DNA of 64,000 nt from Clostridium paraputrificum (lineage in GTDB: Bacteria > Bacillota > Clostridia > Clostridiales > Clostridiaceae), in the NCBI RefSeq assembly GCF_900447045.1, contig NZ_UAWH01000005.1, positions 496,001 to 560,000 on the forward strand. The letters run 5' to 3'. Positions within the stretch are counted from its first letter, which is position 1; each line of letters starts with the position of its first letter. Of this stretch, positions 42,919-51,833 are shown piece after piece. The notes beneath the pieces were generated by a model, which ran no database searches, was not told where the DNA came from, and saw only the letters and a program-made list of their open reading frames with translations. A program made the position numbers and the translations under genes.

Positions 42919-43296
42919 ATGTTTCTAAGAATCGATTTAGAGTCAGAAGAACCTATTTATCTTCAAATAAGAAATGAAGTAATTAAGGGAATAGCTAAAG
43001 GAGAAATAGTAGAGGGAGATGAACTTCCTTCAGTTAGAGCTTTAGCAGAAGAAATTGGGGTTAATATGCATACAGTAAATAAAAGCTATGCACTTTTAAA
43101 GGAAGATGGATATGTAAGGATGGATAGAAGAAAAGGTGCAGTAATTTCCTTTTCTTTAGATGATAGTAATAGAAAGTTTATAAGAAATATGGAAAAGGAT
43201 ATGGAGCTGATGGTAGCTCAATGTATAAATAGAGGAATAAGTGAAGAAGAAGCGAAGAAAAACATAGAAGAATTATTTAAGAAGTTTAATTCTTAG
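42919..43296 (+). CDS. GntR-family regulator, YtrA type
   Basis: A 125-residue regulator with the GntR winged helix at about 10-75 (EEPIYLQIRNEVIKGIAKGEIVEGDELPSVRALAEEIGVNMHTVNKSYALLKEDGYVRMDRRKGAVI). The short C-terminal tail of about 45 residues marks the YtrA subfamily, which regulates neighbouring membrane-protein operons. The next gene encodes a membrane protein and starts 12 bp after this stop, so it is the likely target. A perfect inverted repeat sits just upstream. Confidence 0.85.
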   Translation: MFLRIDLESEEPIYLQIRNEVIKGIAKGEIVEGDELPSVRALAEEIGVNMHTVNKSYALLKEDGYVRMDRRKGAVISFSLDDSNRKFIRNMEKDMELMVAQCINRGISEEEAKKNIEELFKKFNS

Positions 43297-43308
43297 GGGG
43301 TGACATTG

Positions 43309-44457
43309 ATGGATTTATTTATAGGATATTTAACTTTAGTTTTAGTAGTAGGTATGTTATTTTTCCAAGGTCTTTTTGTTGAGAAGTTTTCTAATAACGG
43401 AATAATATATGGAATTAGAGTTCCAGAAGAATATAAGAATTTAGAGGCAATAAATTATATTAAGAAAAGATATAGAAAAAGATATTTAGTTACAATGACT
43501 ATTTTATGCTCTATTTTATTTTCTATAATTTATATATATGATAAGGCCTTTTTGTTATTTTTAGGGGTTATAATATTTTTGGTAACTAATTATACTATTT
43601 ATTATTTCTCATGGAAAGAAATGAAGGAATTAAAAAGAAAATTTGATTTTAATTCTTGTGGCAATAATATATTAGTAGTTGATATGAATATAAAAAAGAA
43701 AGACATAAAAACTAATGAACCCTTATCAGTAAAGTATTATTGGGGATATGGAATAATTATTTTAATGACTTTACTTTTTACAGTAGTATTTTATAAGGAT
43801 TTACCACATACTTTTCCAACACATTTCAATGGAAAAGGCATGGCAGATAGTTTTGCTGTTAAAGGTACATTAAAGGGGTACTTAGGGGTATTGTCTCTTC
43901 CGTTAACTCAAATAGGAATGACAATAATGTTTATATTCCTTCATAGGTATACAATAAGCTCCAAGAAAATAATAAATAGTGGAACTGCTAAGGGAACATT
44001 GGAACAGCAAAATAAGTTTAGAAGATATGCAGCTGTATTCTTATATGTAATGGGACTTGATACAATAATAATGTTTTTTGCTATGCAAATTGCCATATTA
44101 AAAGGATTAGAAATGAAATTAATTGTAGGTGTATTTGGAACGATAACAACATTAATAGGCATTATAGGAGTAGCTATATTAATATACATTGGTCAAGGTG
44201 GGAAAAATATAAAGGTTAAAGATGAGGGAGAAATAATTTATCGAGATGATGATAGATTCTATAAGATAGGACTGTTTTATTATAATAAGCAAGATCCAGC
44301 TATTATGATACAAAAGAGAGTTGGAATAGGATATGACTTAAACTATGGAAATCCAATATCAAAAATATTAGCTATAATAGTGGGAATAATTCTTATAGGT
44401 ACTGTGATTTGTTTATTTATTAATGATCAAAGTATAATAGAAAGCTTTATGAAGTAG
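43309..44457 (+). CDS. DUF1648/DUF5808-type integral membrane protein
   Basis: About 382 residues from the ATG at 43309 (RBS AGGGGG). There are roughly eight helices. The DUF1648 hallmark is visible mid-protein: VVFYKDLPHTFPTHFNGKGMADSFAVKGT, and the C-terminal region (RFYKIGLFYYNKQDPAIMIQKRVGIGYDLNYGNPISKI) matches DUF5808. These proteins usually follow YtrA-type GntR regulators, as here. Their function is unknown; roles in antibiotic or envelope stress response are guessed from such operons. Confidence 0.78.
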   Translation: MDLFIGYLTLVLVVGMLFFQGLFVEKFSNNGIIYGIRVPEEYKNLEAINYIKKRYRKRYLVTMTILCSILFSIIYIYDKAFLLFLGVIIFLVTNYTIYYFSWKEMKELKRKFDFNSCGNNILVVDMNIKKKDIKTNEPLSVKYYWGYGIIILMTLLFTVVFYKDLPHTFPTHFNGKGMADSFAVKGTLKGYLGVLSLPLTQIGMTIMFIFLHRYTISSKKIINSGTAKGTLEQQNKFRRYAAVFLYVMGLDTIIMFFAMQIAILKGLEMKLIVGVFGTITTLIGIIGVAILIYIGQGGKNIKVKDEGEIIYRDDDRFYKIGLFYYNKQDPAIMIQKRVGIGYDLNYGNPISKILAIIVGIILIGTVICLFINDQSIIESFMK

Positions 44458-44473
44458 AGAGGATGATAAGCTT

Positions 44474-45418
44474 TTGGGAAGTGGATACACAATAAAGACC
44501 TATCCAGAAAAGTCGTGGAGTATATCTAAGATGAAAGTAATGGAGAATTGCTATAGGGAGTATTATTATACATATTATGGCTCTCATAATGGGTGGATAG
44601 ATAATGTTACAGATGAACAAAAAGTTGCTTGGAGATTAAAGAAGTTAACGAATATATGGTTAATGTTTGGAGATAAACTTCATGATGTTATAAAGAAAAC
44701 AATTAAAAATAAACATAATTTAAATATAACTCCTAATTACTTAAAGGAGTATATGAGGAAAGTTTTAAACCATGGAGTAAAGGAAAGTATAGAAAAGTAT
44801 AAGGATGGATTATGGGATGACTATCCTAGAGGAGAAATGCTTCAAGAGTATTATTATGGTGAGAAACTTGATGAGGAAAGTGTTAAAGAGGTAAAAAGAA
44901 GAATAGAATTATGTATAGACGGATTTTTTAATTCAAAAAGTTATAAAGATATTTTAAAGGAAAAGTCTATAGTATTAGAGGTAGATGAAGGTAACTTTGA
45001 TTATATATTTGTACATGGTGTAAAAGTATTTGCTTTAATAGATATGCTTTATATTAATGAAGATGGGTATTATGTTATAACGGATTGGAAGACAGGAAAA
45101 ATAGGAGAGCATGATAGAGAGCAACTTTTAGTTTATGTGCTATATGTAATGAAAAAGTATAATGTTTCCTTAGATAAAATTAAAGGAAGAGTAGAATACT
45201 TATTACTAGGAGAAAGTGCAGATTATAAATTTAATGAAGATGATTTAATGAATATTAATCATAGAATAGGTTTAGATTTAAATGTTATAGATGCATTTTT
45301 AATAGACAAAGAGTTAAATCAACCAAGGGATAAAGAGTACTTTAGAAAATGTGACTCTTTAAACAAGTGTAAAAAGTGTAGATTTAAAAAGTTGTGTATG
45401 AATGAAGAGGTGTTTTAG
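44474..45418 (+). CDS. PD-(D/E)XK nuclease-superfamily protein with Cas4-like iron-sulfur cysteines
   Basis: 314 residues, with a TTG start 16 bp after the previous gene (RBS GAGAGGATG). The RecB/Cas4-type nuclease core shows GDKLHDVIKK (motif His), FALIDMLYI (Asp) and VITDWKTGK (Asp-x-Lys). Cys26 near the N terminus and a C-terminal CxxCx5C (Cys299, 302, 308) match the four cysteines that hold a [4Fe-4S] cluster in Cas4 and AddB. No cas genes, helicase or CRISPR array are near, so it is a stand-alone PF12705-type nuclease of unknown role, perhaps in DNA repair. Confidence 0.8.
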   Translation: MGSGYTIKTYPEKSWSISKMKVMENCYREYYYTYYGSHNGWIDNVTDEQKVAWRLKKLTNIWLMFGDKLHDVIKKTIKNKHNLNITPNYLKEYMRKVLNHGVKESIEKYKDGLWDDYPRGEMLQEYYYGEKLDEESVKEVKRRIELCIDGFFNSKSYKDILKEKSIVLEVDEGNFDYIFVHGVKVFALIDMLYINEDGYYVITDWKTGKIGEHDREQLLVYVLYVMKKYNVSLDKIKGRVEYLLLGESADYKFNEDDLMNINHRIGLDLNVIDAFLIDKELNQPRDKEYFRKCDSLNKCKKCRFKKLCMNEEVF

Positions 45419-45420
45419 TT

Positions 45421-45975
45421 ATGAAATTAGAGGGTATAGAACAGTTAGAAGACACAAAGTATTTAAATATGTATAAACTTAAACTCATTAATAAGGTTGG
45501 AAACATTAAAGATTATTTTATGGTAAGTAGACGTAAAAAGGAAGAATTAATCTGCGTTACAAAAGATCATTCTAAGTGTGATGGAGTTATGATACTTCCT
45601 ATAACTGAGAATGAAGAGGTTATAATTTTAAAACAATATAGACCGGTTATAGATGATTATTTATATGAATTACCAGCTGGAATTGTTGATCCAGGTGAAA
45701 CAATTGAAGAAGCAGCTAGAAGAGAATTATTTGAGGAAACAGGATTAAAGTGCAAGAGTTATGAACTAATATTAAAACCAAGTTATTCATCTGTTGGAAT
45801 TACAGATGAGACTACTGCTGTTGTGAAAATGATAGTAGAAGGAGAGATAACTAAGGATAATTTAGAGGAAAATGAGGAGATTGAAGTTCTAAAGGTAAAA
45901 AAGGAAAATGTAAAAGACTTTGTGAAAAAACATAATTTTTCTATAAAAGGAGCATTAGTATTATTAGGACTTTAA
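45421..45975 (+). CDS. NUDIX hydrolase, ADP-ribose pyrophosphatase type
   Basis: 184 residues. The Nudix box is complete: GETIEEAARRELFEETGL, preceded by LPAGIVDP as in ADP-ribose/nucleoside-diphosphate-sugar hydrolases (YqkG/NudF type). It would hydrolyse ADP-ribose to AMP and ribose 5-phosphate. It starts two bases after the nuclease gene, so they are probably cotranscribed. A terminator follows. Confidence 0.85.
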   Translation: MKLEGIEQLEDTKYLNMYKLKLINKVGNIKDYFMVSRRKKEELICVTKDHSKCDGVMILPITENEEVIILKQYRPVIDDYLYELPAGIVDPGETIEEAARRELFEETGLKCKSYELILKPSYSSVGITDETTAVVKMIVEGEITKDNLEENEEIEVLKVKKENVKDFVKKHNFSIKGALVLLGL

Positions 45976-45998
45976 TAGGGAAAGTTAATAAATATTGT

Positions 45999-46030
45999 AA
46001 AAAGAGATTGCTTAAGCAGTCTCTTTTTAT
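45999..46030 (+). terminator. Terminator after the NUDIX gene
   Basis: A 12-bp stem (AAAAGAGATTGC/GCAGTCTCTTTT, one TG pair) with a 4-base loop and T run. Confidence 0.85.
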
Positions 46031-46074
46031 TATTAGATAATTTAAATAATATAAAATTTTTTTGGAAATTTATA

Positions 46075-46131
46075 TTGACAAAAGATGTAAAGAATACTAT
46101 ATTACAATTAAAGAGAGTGAAAATCATTATC
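46075..46131 (+). promoter_or_regulatory. Promoter with Fur box upstream of flavodoxin
   Basis: TTGACA (46075-46080) and TATATT (46098-46103) are spaced 17 bp. Directly downstream, 46113-46131 read on the other strand starts GATAATGATTTTCA, matching the first nine bases of the Fur consensus GATAATGATAATCATTATC exactly and diverging more in the second half. Over the start site, Fur-iron would block transcription. Confidence 0.78.
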
Positions 46132-46152
46132 AATAGAATAGGGGGAGGAAAA

Positions 46153-46572
46153 ATGAAAATATTATTTTGGAGTGGTACAGGCAATACAGAAACTATGGCA
46201 CGTTTAATTTCAAAGGGTATTAAAGATACTGGAAAAGAAGTAGAGTTAATTAACATTTCCCATAATACAATACCTGATATTAAGAATGAAAGTATAATTG
46301 TTCTAGGATGTCCATCAATGGGAGAAGAAGAATTAGAGGAATCAGAATTCTTACCATTCTTTGAAAGCATTGAGCCATATTTAAATGGTAAAAAAGTCTT
46401 ACTGTTTGGTTCTTATGGATGGGGAAATGGTCAATGGATGAGAAACTGGGAAGAAAGAGTTCAAGATCTTGGAGCAGTTGTCTCTTTAGATCCAATAATA
46501 ATAAATTATGCTCCAGAAGGGGATACTGAAACTGAATGTATTGATTATGGCAAACAAATTGCAAAGTTGTAA
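46153..46572 (+). CDS. Flavodoxin
   Basis: 139 residues from the ATG at 46153 (RBS GGGGGAGG). The FMN phosphate loop WSGTGNTETMA is at about 6-16, followed by GCPSMGEEELEESEFLPFFESIEPYLNGKKVLLFGSYGWGNGQWMRNWEERV, the flavin-stacking loops of short-chain flavodoxins. It replaces ferredoxin as electron carrier when iron is short, which agrees with the Fur box in its promoter. A DUF3793 gene follows 18 bp later. Confidence 0.93.
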   Translation: MKILFWSGTGNTETMARLISKGIKDTGKEVELINISHNTIPDIKNESIIVLGCPSMGEEELEESEFLPFFESIEPYLNGKKVLLFGSYGWGNGQWMRNWEERVQDLGAVVSLDPIIINYAPEGDTETECIDYGKQIAKL

Positions 46573-46590
46573 TTTTTACGGAGGAAGATA

Positions 46591-47241
46591 ATGACTAACA
46601 AACTAAACAACTTTTATAAATTATTAAATAATTTAAATGATAAGGAATATATAGAAATGCTTATTTCTTATAATGTTTCTTTAATAAGTGCTAGATTAAA
46701 GCCTTCAATAACTTTAAATTTAGCTAAGAGTAATAATAAAAATACTTATGAATTGTGGAACGAATATGGTGAAGATTATTTAGAGAGTTTAGGAATAAAG
46801 TTTATAAAGTTAAGAGAGTCGGAAAAATCTTTAGTAATTTTAATATATGAGCATGAATTATTGGAAACATTTATAAATATTCCTGAAAATAAAAACTTTC
46901 TAAGGTCTTTAGGGTATCCAAATAAATTTTCTGTAGAAGAAGCATTAGAGATTTTACAAGAAAGATATAAACTATATAATTGTCCACATGAATTAGGAAT
47001 TTTTTTGGGTTTTCCATTAGAGGATGTTAAAGATTTTATGACTTGTTCTGACAAAAAGTGTTTAGTTTGTGGTTATTGGAAAGTTTATAATAAATGCAAT
47101 AAAGCCAAAAGAATTTTCAACCTATTTGATAGAGTTAAAGAAGAGACTTTAGATAATATATTAGATGGACATAGACATTGTATATTATCTAATAATTTAA
47201 AGAATAAATTTGAATCACATCAAAAATTAATTTTAAATTAG
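46591..47241 (+). CDS. DUF3793 family protein
   Basis: 216 residues, soluble. The family pattern is seen in LISYNVSLISARLKPSITLNL near the N terminus and YNCPHELGIFLGFPLEDVKDFM ... CLVCGYWKVYNKCNKAKRIFNLFDRVKEE near the C terminus. The function is unknown. It follows a Fur-controlled flavodoxin in the same unit; similar pairing in other clostridia suggests a role in iron limitation or electron transfer. The conserved Cys/His residues (CPHE, CxxCG) could bind metal or haem; this is conjecture. Confidence 0.8.
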   Translation: MTNKLNNFYKLLNNLNDKEYIEMLISYNVSLISARLKPSITLNLAKSNNKNTYELWNEYGEDYLESLGIKFIKLRESEKSLVILIYEHELLETFINIPENKNFLRSLGYPNKFSVEEALEILQERYKLYNCPHELGIFLGFPLEDVKDFMTCSDKKCLVCGYWKVYNKCNKAKRIFNLFDRVKEETLDNILDGHRHCILSNNLKNKFESHQKLILN

Positions 47242-47278
47242 AACATACAAAAAATTATTTTGTATACTTTTCTCTAAA

Positions 47279-47312
47279 TAAGAATCCTTTCATAAGGATT
47301 CTTATTTTTTTG
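47279..47312 (+). terminator. Terminator after flavodoxin-DUF3793
   Basis: A 10-bp stem (AAGAATCCTT/AAGGATTCTT) with a 4-base loop, then ATTTTTTTG. Confidence 0.88.
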
Positions 47313-47374
47313 TATTTATAAGTAGTTATTTCTATATATACATTGTGTTAGTTAATATTAGGAAAAAACTTCTT

Positions 47375-47422
47375 GTGTATCATTTACATACACTTGTATT
47401 CAAAATAGCTACATGATATTAT
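47375..47422 (+). promoter_or_regulatory. Promoter of the thr operon with adjacent inverted repeat
   Basis: TTGTAT (47394-47399) and TATTAT (47417-47422) are 17 bp apart, about 50 bp before thrC. GTGTAT (47375-47380) and ATACAC (47388-47393) form an inverted repeat touching the -35, a possible operator. The leader after the promoter is too short for a T-box. Confidence 0.5.
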
Positions 47423-47473
47423 ACTATAAAAGGAATGTGTGACAAAAAATGAAAAAATATTTGGGGTGATTAA

Positions 47474-48928
47474 ATGAAATTTCAAAGTACAAGAGGGCTA
47501 GAAAGAGATGTAAAATCTGCAGAAGGTATTATAAGAGGGATTGCAAAGGATGGTGGGTTATTCGTTCCAGATTCATTTCCTAATTTATATGAAATTCTAA
47601 AAAAGAACAAGGGCTTATCTTATGAAGAATTGGCTTTTAAAATAATAAAAGAATTCTTTACAGATATAGATGAAAATGAGTTGAGGGAAGCTATTGATGA
47701 GGCTTACAATAATAGATTTAAGCCAGAGTTAAATAAGAATTATCTTGAACTTTATCATGGACCAACTTGTGCTTTTAAGGATGCAGCATTACTATTTCTT
47801 CCACAAATAATGAAAAGAGCAAAGAAGTCTTTAGGAGTAAATGAGGAAATAGTGATTTTAACAGCTACTTCAGGGGATACTGGTAAGGCTGCTTTAGAAG
47901 GGTTTAGTAGTGTAGATGGATTTAAGGTGGTTGTTTATTATCCTAAAAACGGTGTTAGTGCTATTCAGGAGAGACAGATGGCAACACAAGAAGGGGAGAA
48001 TGTAAAAGTATTTGGTATAAATGGTAACTTTGATAATGCACAGACTGGGGTAAAAAAGATATTTGGAGATGAAAAATTAAAAGAAGAATTAAAAAAGAAT
48101 GGATATATCTTATCTTCAGCTAACTCTATAAATATAGGAAGATTAGTTCCTCAAATTGTTTATTATTTCTATGGATATTTTAAGCTAATAGAACAAGGTA
48201 AGATTAAAGAGGATGAGGAAATAAATGTAGTAGTACCTACGGGGAATTTTGGCAATATATTAGCTTCTTACTACGGAAAGCAAATGGGATTACCAATAAA
48301 TAAGTTTATATGTGCATCTAATGAAAATAAGGTTTTAACAGACTTTTTCCAAACTGGTATTTATGATAAGAGAAGAGAACTTATTTTAACTCAATCTCCT
48401 TCAATGGATATTTTGGTATCTTCAAATTTAGAAAGATTACTATATGAAGGTAGTGGCAGAGATGGAGAAGAAATAAAAGCATTAATGGACGGACTTATGG
48501 CAAATGGAGTATATGAAGTATCTTCAAAAGTTAGAGAATTCTTAAAAGAATTTTATGGAAACTTTGCTACAGAAGAAGAAGTTCATAAGACAATTAAGAA
48601 TGTATATGAAAAAGAAAATTATCTAATGGATACTCATACTGCTGTAGGGAAGACTGTTTGGGAAAAATATAAGAATGAAACAGGAGATGACAGAGAAGCT
48701 TTAATAGCCTCGACTGCTAGTCCTTATAAGTTTCCAGTTAGTATTTGTAATGCATTAGGCATAGATATAAGTAATGTAGATGATTTTGGAGTTTTAAAGG
48801 AATTAAATAAGGCAACAAATGTAGATATACCTAGAAATCTAAAAGGTTTAGATAAGAAAGAAATTCTTCATAATGAAGTTTGGGATAAGGATGAAATGTT
48901 AGATGCCTTATTATCTTTCTTGAAGTAG
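47474..48928 (+). CDS. thrC: Threonine synthase
   Basis: A 484-residue PLP enzyme converting O-phosphohomoserine to threonine. The N-terminal STRG motif (residues 4-7) and the PLP lysine Lys102 in HGPTCAFKDAALLFLP are typical of the long bacterial/fungal class, as are TATSGDTGKAALEGF, GNFDNAQTGVKKIF and VPTGNFGNILASYYGKQMGLP. It heads thrC-thrB-ACT, with RBS TTGGGGTGAT. Confidence 0.94.
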   Translation: MKFQSTRGLERDVKSAEGIIRGIAKDGGLFVPDSFPNLYEILKKNKGLSYEELAFKIIKEFFTDIDENELREAIDEAYNNRFKPELNKNYLELYHGPTCAFKDAALLFLPQIMKRAKKSLGVNEEIVILTATSGDTGKAALEGFSSVDGFKVVVYYPKNGVSAIQERQMATQEGENVKVFGINGNFDNAQTGVKKIFGDEKLKEELKKNGYILSSANSINIGRLVPQIVYYFYGYFKLIEQGKIKEDEEINVVVPTGNFGNILASYYGKQMGLPINKFICASNENKVLTDFFQTGIYDKRRELILTQSPSMDILVSSNLERLLYEGSGRDGEEIKALMDGLMANGVYEVSSKVREFLKEFYGNFATEEEVHKTIKNVYEKENYLMDTHTAVGKTVWEKYKNETGDDREALIASTASPYKFPVSICNALGIDISNVDDFGVLKELNKATNVDIPRNLKGLDKKEILHNEVWDKDEMLDALLSFLK

Positions 48929-48939
48929 AGGAGATAAGA

Positions 48940-49836
48940 ATGATTAGGGTAAGAGTGCCTGCAACATCCGCTAATATGGGACCAGGATTTGATTCTATAG
49001 GAATTGCAGTAGAATTATATAATGAATTTGGATTTGAAGAAACAGAGAGTGGTTTAAAGTTTAATGGAGTAGCAGAAGAATTTTGTAATGAAAATAATGT
49101 AGTTTATGAAGCTATGATGTTTTGTTTTAATAAAGGAAAATATAACCCAAAAGGGTTAGAAATAAGTACAATTAAGCAAGATATCCCTATTTCTAGAGGC
49201 TTGGGAAGTAGTTCTAGTTGTATAGTTGCTGGTCTTATTGGTGCAAATGCAATAATGGGAAACAAGTTTTCTAAAGATGAGATATTACAAATGGCTGTAG
49301 AGATAGAAGGACATCCTGATAATGTTGCACCTGCTGTTTTAGGTGGAATGGTTGTTGCTATAATGGAAGGAGGTAGGGTATACTATGATATGGTGAAGGT
49401 TCAAGAACATGTTAAGTTCATTCCTATAATACCTGATTTTAGACTTTCAACTAAGGATGCTAGAGTGGTTTTACCTAAGGAAATATCCTTAAAAGACGGG
49501 GTATATAATGTGAGTAGAGCATCTCTAATGGTAACTGCATTAACTAACGGAAATTATGATTTATTAAAGTATGCATGTCGGGATGCTTTTCATGAAAATT
49601 ATAGGAGTAAGTTAATAAAAGGATTTTATGAAGTAAAAGAGGAATCAAATAGATTAGGTGCTTTAGCAACATATTTAAGCGGAGCAGGTCCAACTATAAT
49701 GGCAATGATTTCTGATAAAAACTATAAGTTTAAAAGCCATATGGAGAAGTTTTTAGAGGTAAAGTCCTTAAATTGGGCTATTCATGAACTTTCTATAGAT
49801 AAAAATGGTGCAATAATAATAGAGGGTGATAAATAG
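48940..49836 (+). CDS. thrB: Homoserine kinase
   Basis: A 298-residue GHMP kinase that phosphorylates homoserine, supplying threonine synthase. It has VRVPATSANMGPGFDSIGIAV near the N terminus, the ATP loop PISRGLGSSSSCIVAG near 88, EGHPDNVAPAVLGGM and the C-terminal YLSGAGPTIMAM. It follows thrC by 11 bp (RBS GAGGAGATA). Confidence 0.95.
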   Translation: MIRVRVPATSANMGPGFDSIGIAVELYNEFGFEETESGLKFNGVAEEFCNENNVVYEAMMFCFNKGKYNPKGLEISTIKQDIPISRGLGSSSSCIVAGLIGANAIMGNKFSKDEILQMAVEIEGHPDNVAPAVLGGMVVAIMEGGRVYYDMVKVQEHVKFIPIIPDFRLSTKDARVVLPKEISLKDGVYNVSRASLMVTALTNGNYDLLKYACRDAFHENYRSKLIKGFYEVKEESNRLGALATYLSGAGPTIMAMISDKNYKFKSHMEKFLEVKSLNWAIHELSIDKNGAIIIEGDK

Positions 49837-50273
49837 TGGATGGAAATTATTTTGTAATTCATAAGAGGGTTTTACCTGAGGTATATGAAAAAGTGCTAAA
49901 TGCTAAGAAGCTTATAAAAGAAGGAAAAGTTAAGGAAGTAACAGAAGCTACCAAGATGGCTGGAATTAGTAGAAGTGTATATTATAAATATAAAGATTAT
50001 ATTTATGAGTTTTCTGAAAGTCCTCAGGGAAGGAAAGCTACATTCAATATAATGATAATTGATGGTAGGGGAATTCTATCTAGAATATTAAACTTCATTT
50101 CAGGTCAAGGAGGAAATATACTTACTATTAATCAAGGTATACCTCTTAATGGGTATGCATATATAAGCTTAACTATAGATATAAGTAACTTAGAGGGAGA
50201 CATTACATCATTAATGGATGGAATAAGTGATATAGAAAAGGTAGAAAAAGTAGAATTTATAGCAATGGAATAA
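49836..50273 (+). CDS. ACT-domain protein (UPF0735/PheB-like)
   Basis: 145 residues with a GTG start that shares one base with the thrB stop. An N-terminal helical DNA-binding-like segment (VLPEVYEKVLNAKKLIKEGKVKEVTEATKMAGISRSVYYKYKDYIYEF) is followed by an ACT domain (about 70-145, ATFNIMIIDGRGILSRILNFISGQGGNILTINQGIPLNGYAYISLTIDI). ACT domains bind amino acids. As third gene of the thr operon it may sense threonine or a branched-chain product; this is inference. Confidence 0.83.
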   Translation: MDGNYFVIHKRVLPEVYEKVLNAKKLIKEGKVKEVTEATKMAGISRSVYYKYKDYIYEFSESPQGRKATFNIMIIDGRGILSRILNFISGQGGNILTINQGIPLNGYAYISLTIDISNLEGDITSLMDGISDIEKVEKVEFIAME

Positions 50274-50275
50274 AC

Positions 50276-50323
50276 AAAAAAAGAAGATATTTTTACATTT
50301 AGGTAAATATCTTCTTTTTTTAT
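50276..50323 (+). terminator. Terminator after the thr operon
   Basis: A long stem (AAAAAAAGAAGATATTT with AAATATCTTCTTTTTTT) around an 11-base loop, ending in a T run. Confidence 0.88.
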
Positions 50324-50349
50324 TTATATATTTATAGGAAATGTAATGG

Positions 50350-50520
50350 CTAAATTTCTTTTTTTAAGTAGAAGTGATCTTTATCAGCAGCGCAAAGCTC
50401 CCAACCTTCTCTACCTAATGAATTTAGTTTTTCTAAAACTTGCCTTTCTCTTTCTTCTTCATTGAAAGTTGTTTTTAAATCAAATGAAATATGTTCAACC
50501 TTGTATTCGTACATTTTCAT
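50350..50520 (-). CDS. Small DUF4177-type protein
   Basis: A 56-residue ORF read on the minus strand: MKMYEYKVEHISFDL, then NEEERERQVLEKLNSLGREGWELCAADKDHFYLKKEI. The YEYKVE...LNxLGxEGWEL pattern is the DUF4177 signature. RBS GGGGTG is six bases before the ATG at 50518-50520. The function of the family is unknown. It lies between the thr terminator and the nifS-thiI unit, transcribed in the opposite direction. Confidence 0.78.
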   Translation of the reverse strand: MKMYEYKVEHISFDLKTTFNEEERERQVLEKLNSLGREGWELCAADKDHFYLKKEI

Positions 50521-50684
50521 ATAAAACACCCCATTGTTAGTACTCTAAAATTAATTATACATCTACTACCAAATAATTACAATAAGTAAATTTAAACTTG
50601 ATGTAAAAAGGTGTTATATATTATACTAAGGTATTACTTGTAGAAATATAGATAATACTAAATTTAGTAGAAGAGGTGAGAAGT

Positions 50685-51833
50685 ATGGAAATTTATTTAG
50701 ATAATGCAGCTACTACTAAGCCAAAAGAAGAAGTTATTGAGGCAATATGTGATGGAATGAAAAAATATTATGCAAATCCATCATCTTCACACAAGTTAGG
50801 TATGGAATCAGAAAAAAAACTAGATGAATGCAGAGAAGTAATTGCAAAAACAATAAATTGCAGTAATGATGAAATATATTTTACTTCAGGAGGAAGTGAA
50901 GGAAACAACTTTATAATTAAAGGATTAGTGAAGACAGGAACACATTTAATTACAACTCCTTTTGAACATAGTTCAATAAAGAATACTGTTGAAGCTCTTG
51001 AAAAATCTGGGGTAAGAGTTACATATCTTTCTGTTAATGAATTTGGAGAAATTGATATTGAAGAACTAAGAGAAGCTATTACTAAAGATACTGTTTTAGT
51101 TTCAGTTATGTTTGTTAACAATGAAGTTGGAAGCATACAGAATTTAAAAGAGATAGGTGAAACTATAAAGTCTATAAGTAATAGAGCAAAGTTCCATGTA
51201 GATGGAGTCCAAGGGTATGGTAAATTTACTATAGATGTTAAGAAAATGAAGATTGATGCATTAACAGCTAGTGCACATAAAATTCATGGACCTAAGGGTG
51301 TTGGATTCTGCTATTTAGCTAAAGGGATGAGTATAGTACCTCATATTCATGGGGGAACTCAAGAAAGAGGATTAAGAGCTGGAACTGAGAATATACATGG
51401 AATAATGGGATTAACAGTTGCTGCTAAAGATATTATTAAGAATATGGATATAAACTATGAAAAAGTTAGTGAATTAAAAGAATATATGATAAAAAGATTT
51501 TCTGAGATAGATGATATTAGAATAAATAGTCCAATGAATGATAAGTTTTCTCCATACATTTTAAATGTTTCATTTAGAGGAATTAGAGGAGAAGTATTGC
51601 TACATTTATTAGAAGATGCTAATATTTTTGTATCTACAGGTTCAGCTTGTACTTCTAAATCTAAGGGTGGAGTTATAGGAAGTCATGTTTTGGAAGCTAT
51701 GAAGCTGACTAAGAAAGAGGTTGAGGGAGCAATAAGATTTTCTTTCTCCCCAGAAAATACAAAAGAAGAGATAGATAAGACTATTGATGCCCTAAAAAAG
51801 GGATTAGTATTCTTAAGGAGGATTAGAAGATGA
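50685..51833 (+). CDS. Cysteine desulfurase (NifS/IscS type)
   Basis: 382 residues from the ATG at 50685 (RBS AGAGGTG). The PLP lysine is Lys199 in SAHKIHGPKG, the active-site cysteine Cys322 in STGSACTSK, and the N terminus MEIYLDNAATTKP is typical. It releases sulfur from cysteine as an enzyme-bound persulfide. The four-base overlap with thiI indicates that it feeds sulfur to ThiI for 4-thiouridine in tRNA, like Bacillus NifZ, and not mainly to Fe-S assembly. Confidence 0.92.
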   Translation: MEIYLDNAATTKPKEEVIEAICDGMKKYYANPSSSHKLGMESEKKLDECREVIAKTINCSNDEIYFTSGGSEGNNFIIKGLVKTGTHLITTPFEHSSIKNTVEALEKSGVRVTYLSVNEFGEIDIEELREAITKDTVLVSVMFVNNEVGSIQNLKEIGETIKSISNRAKFHVDGVQGYGKFTIDVKKMKIDALTASAHKIHGPKGVGFCYLAKGMSIVPHIHGGTQERGLRAGTENIHGIMGLTVAAKDIIKNMDINYEKVSELKEYMIKRFSEIDDIRINSPMNDKFSPYILNVSFRGIRGEVLLHLLEDANIFVSTGSACTSKSKGGVIGSHVLEAMKLTKKEVEGAIRFSFSPENTKEEIDKTIDALKKGLVFLRRIRR

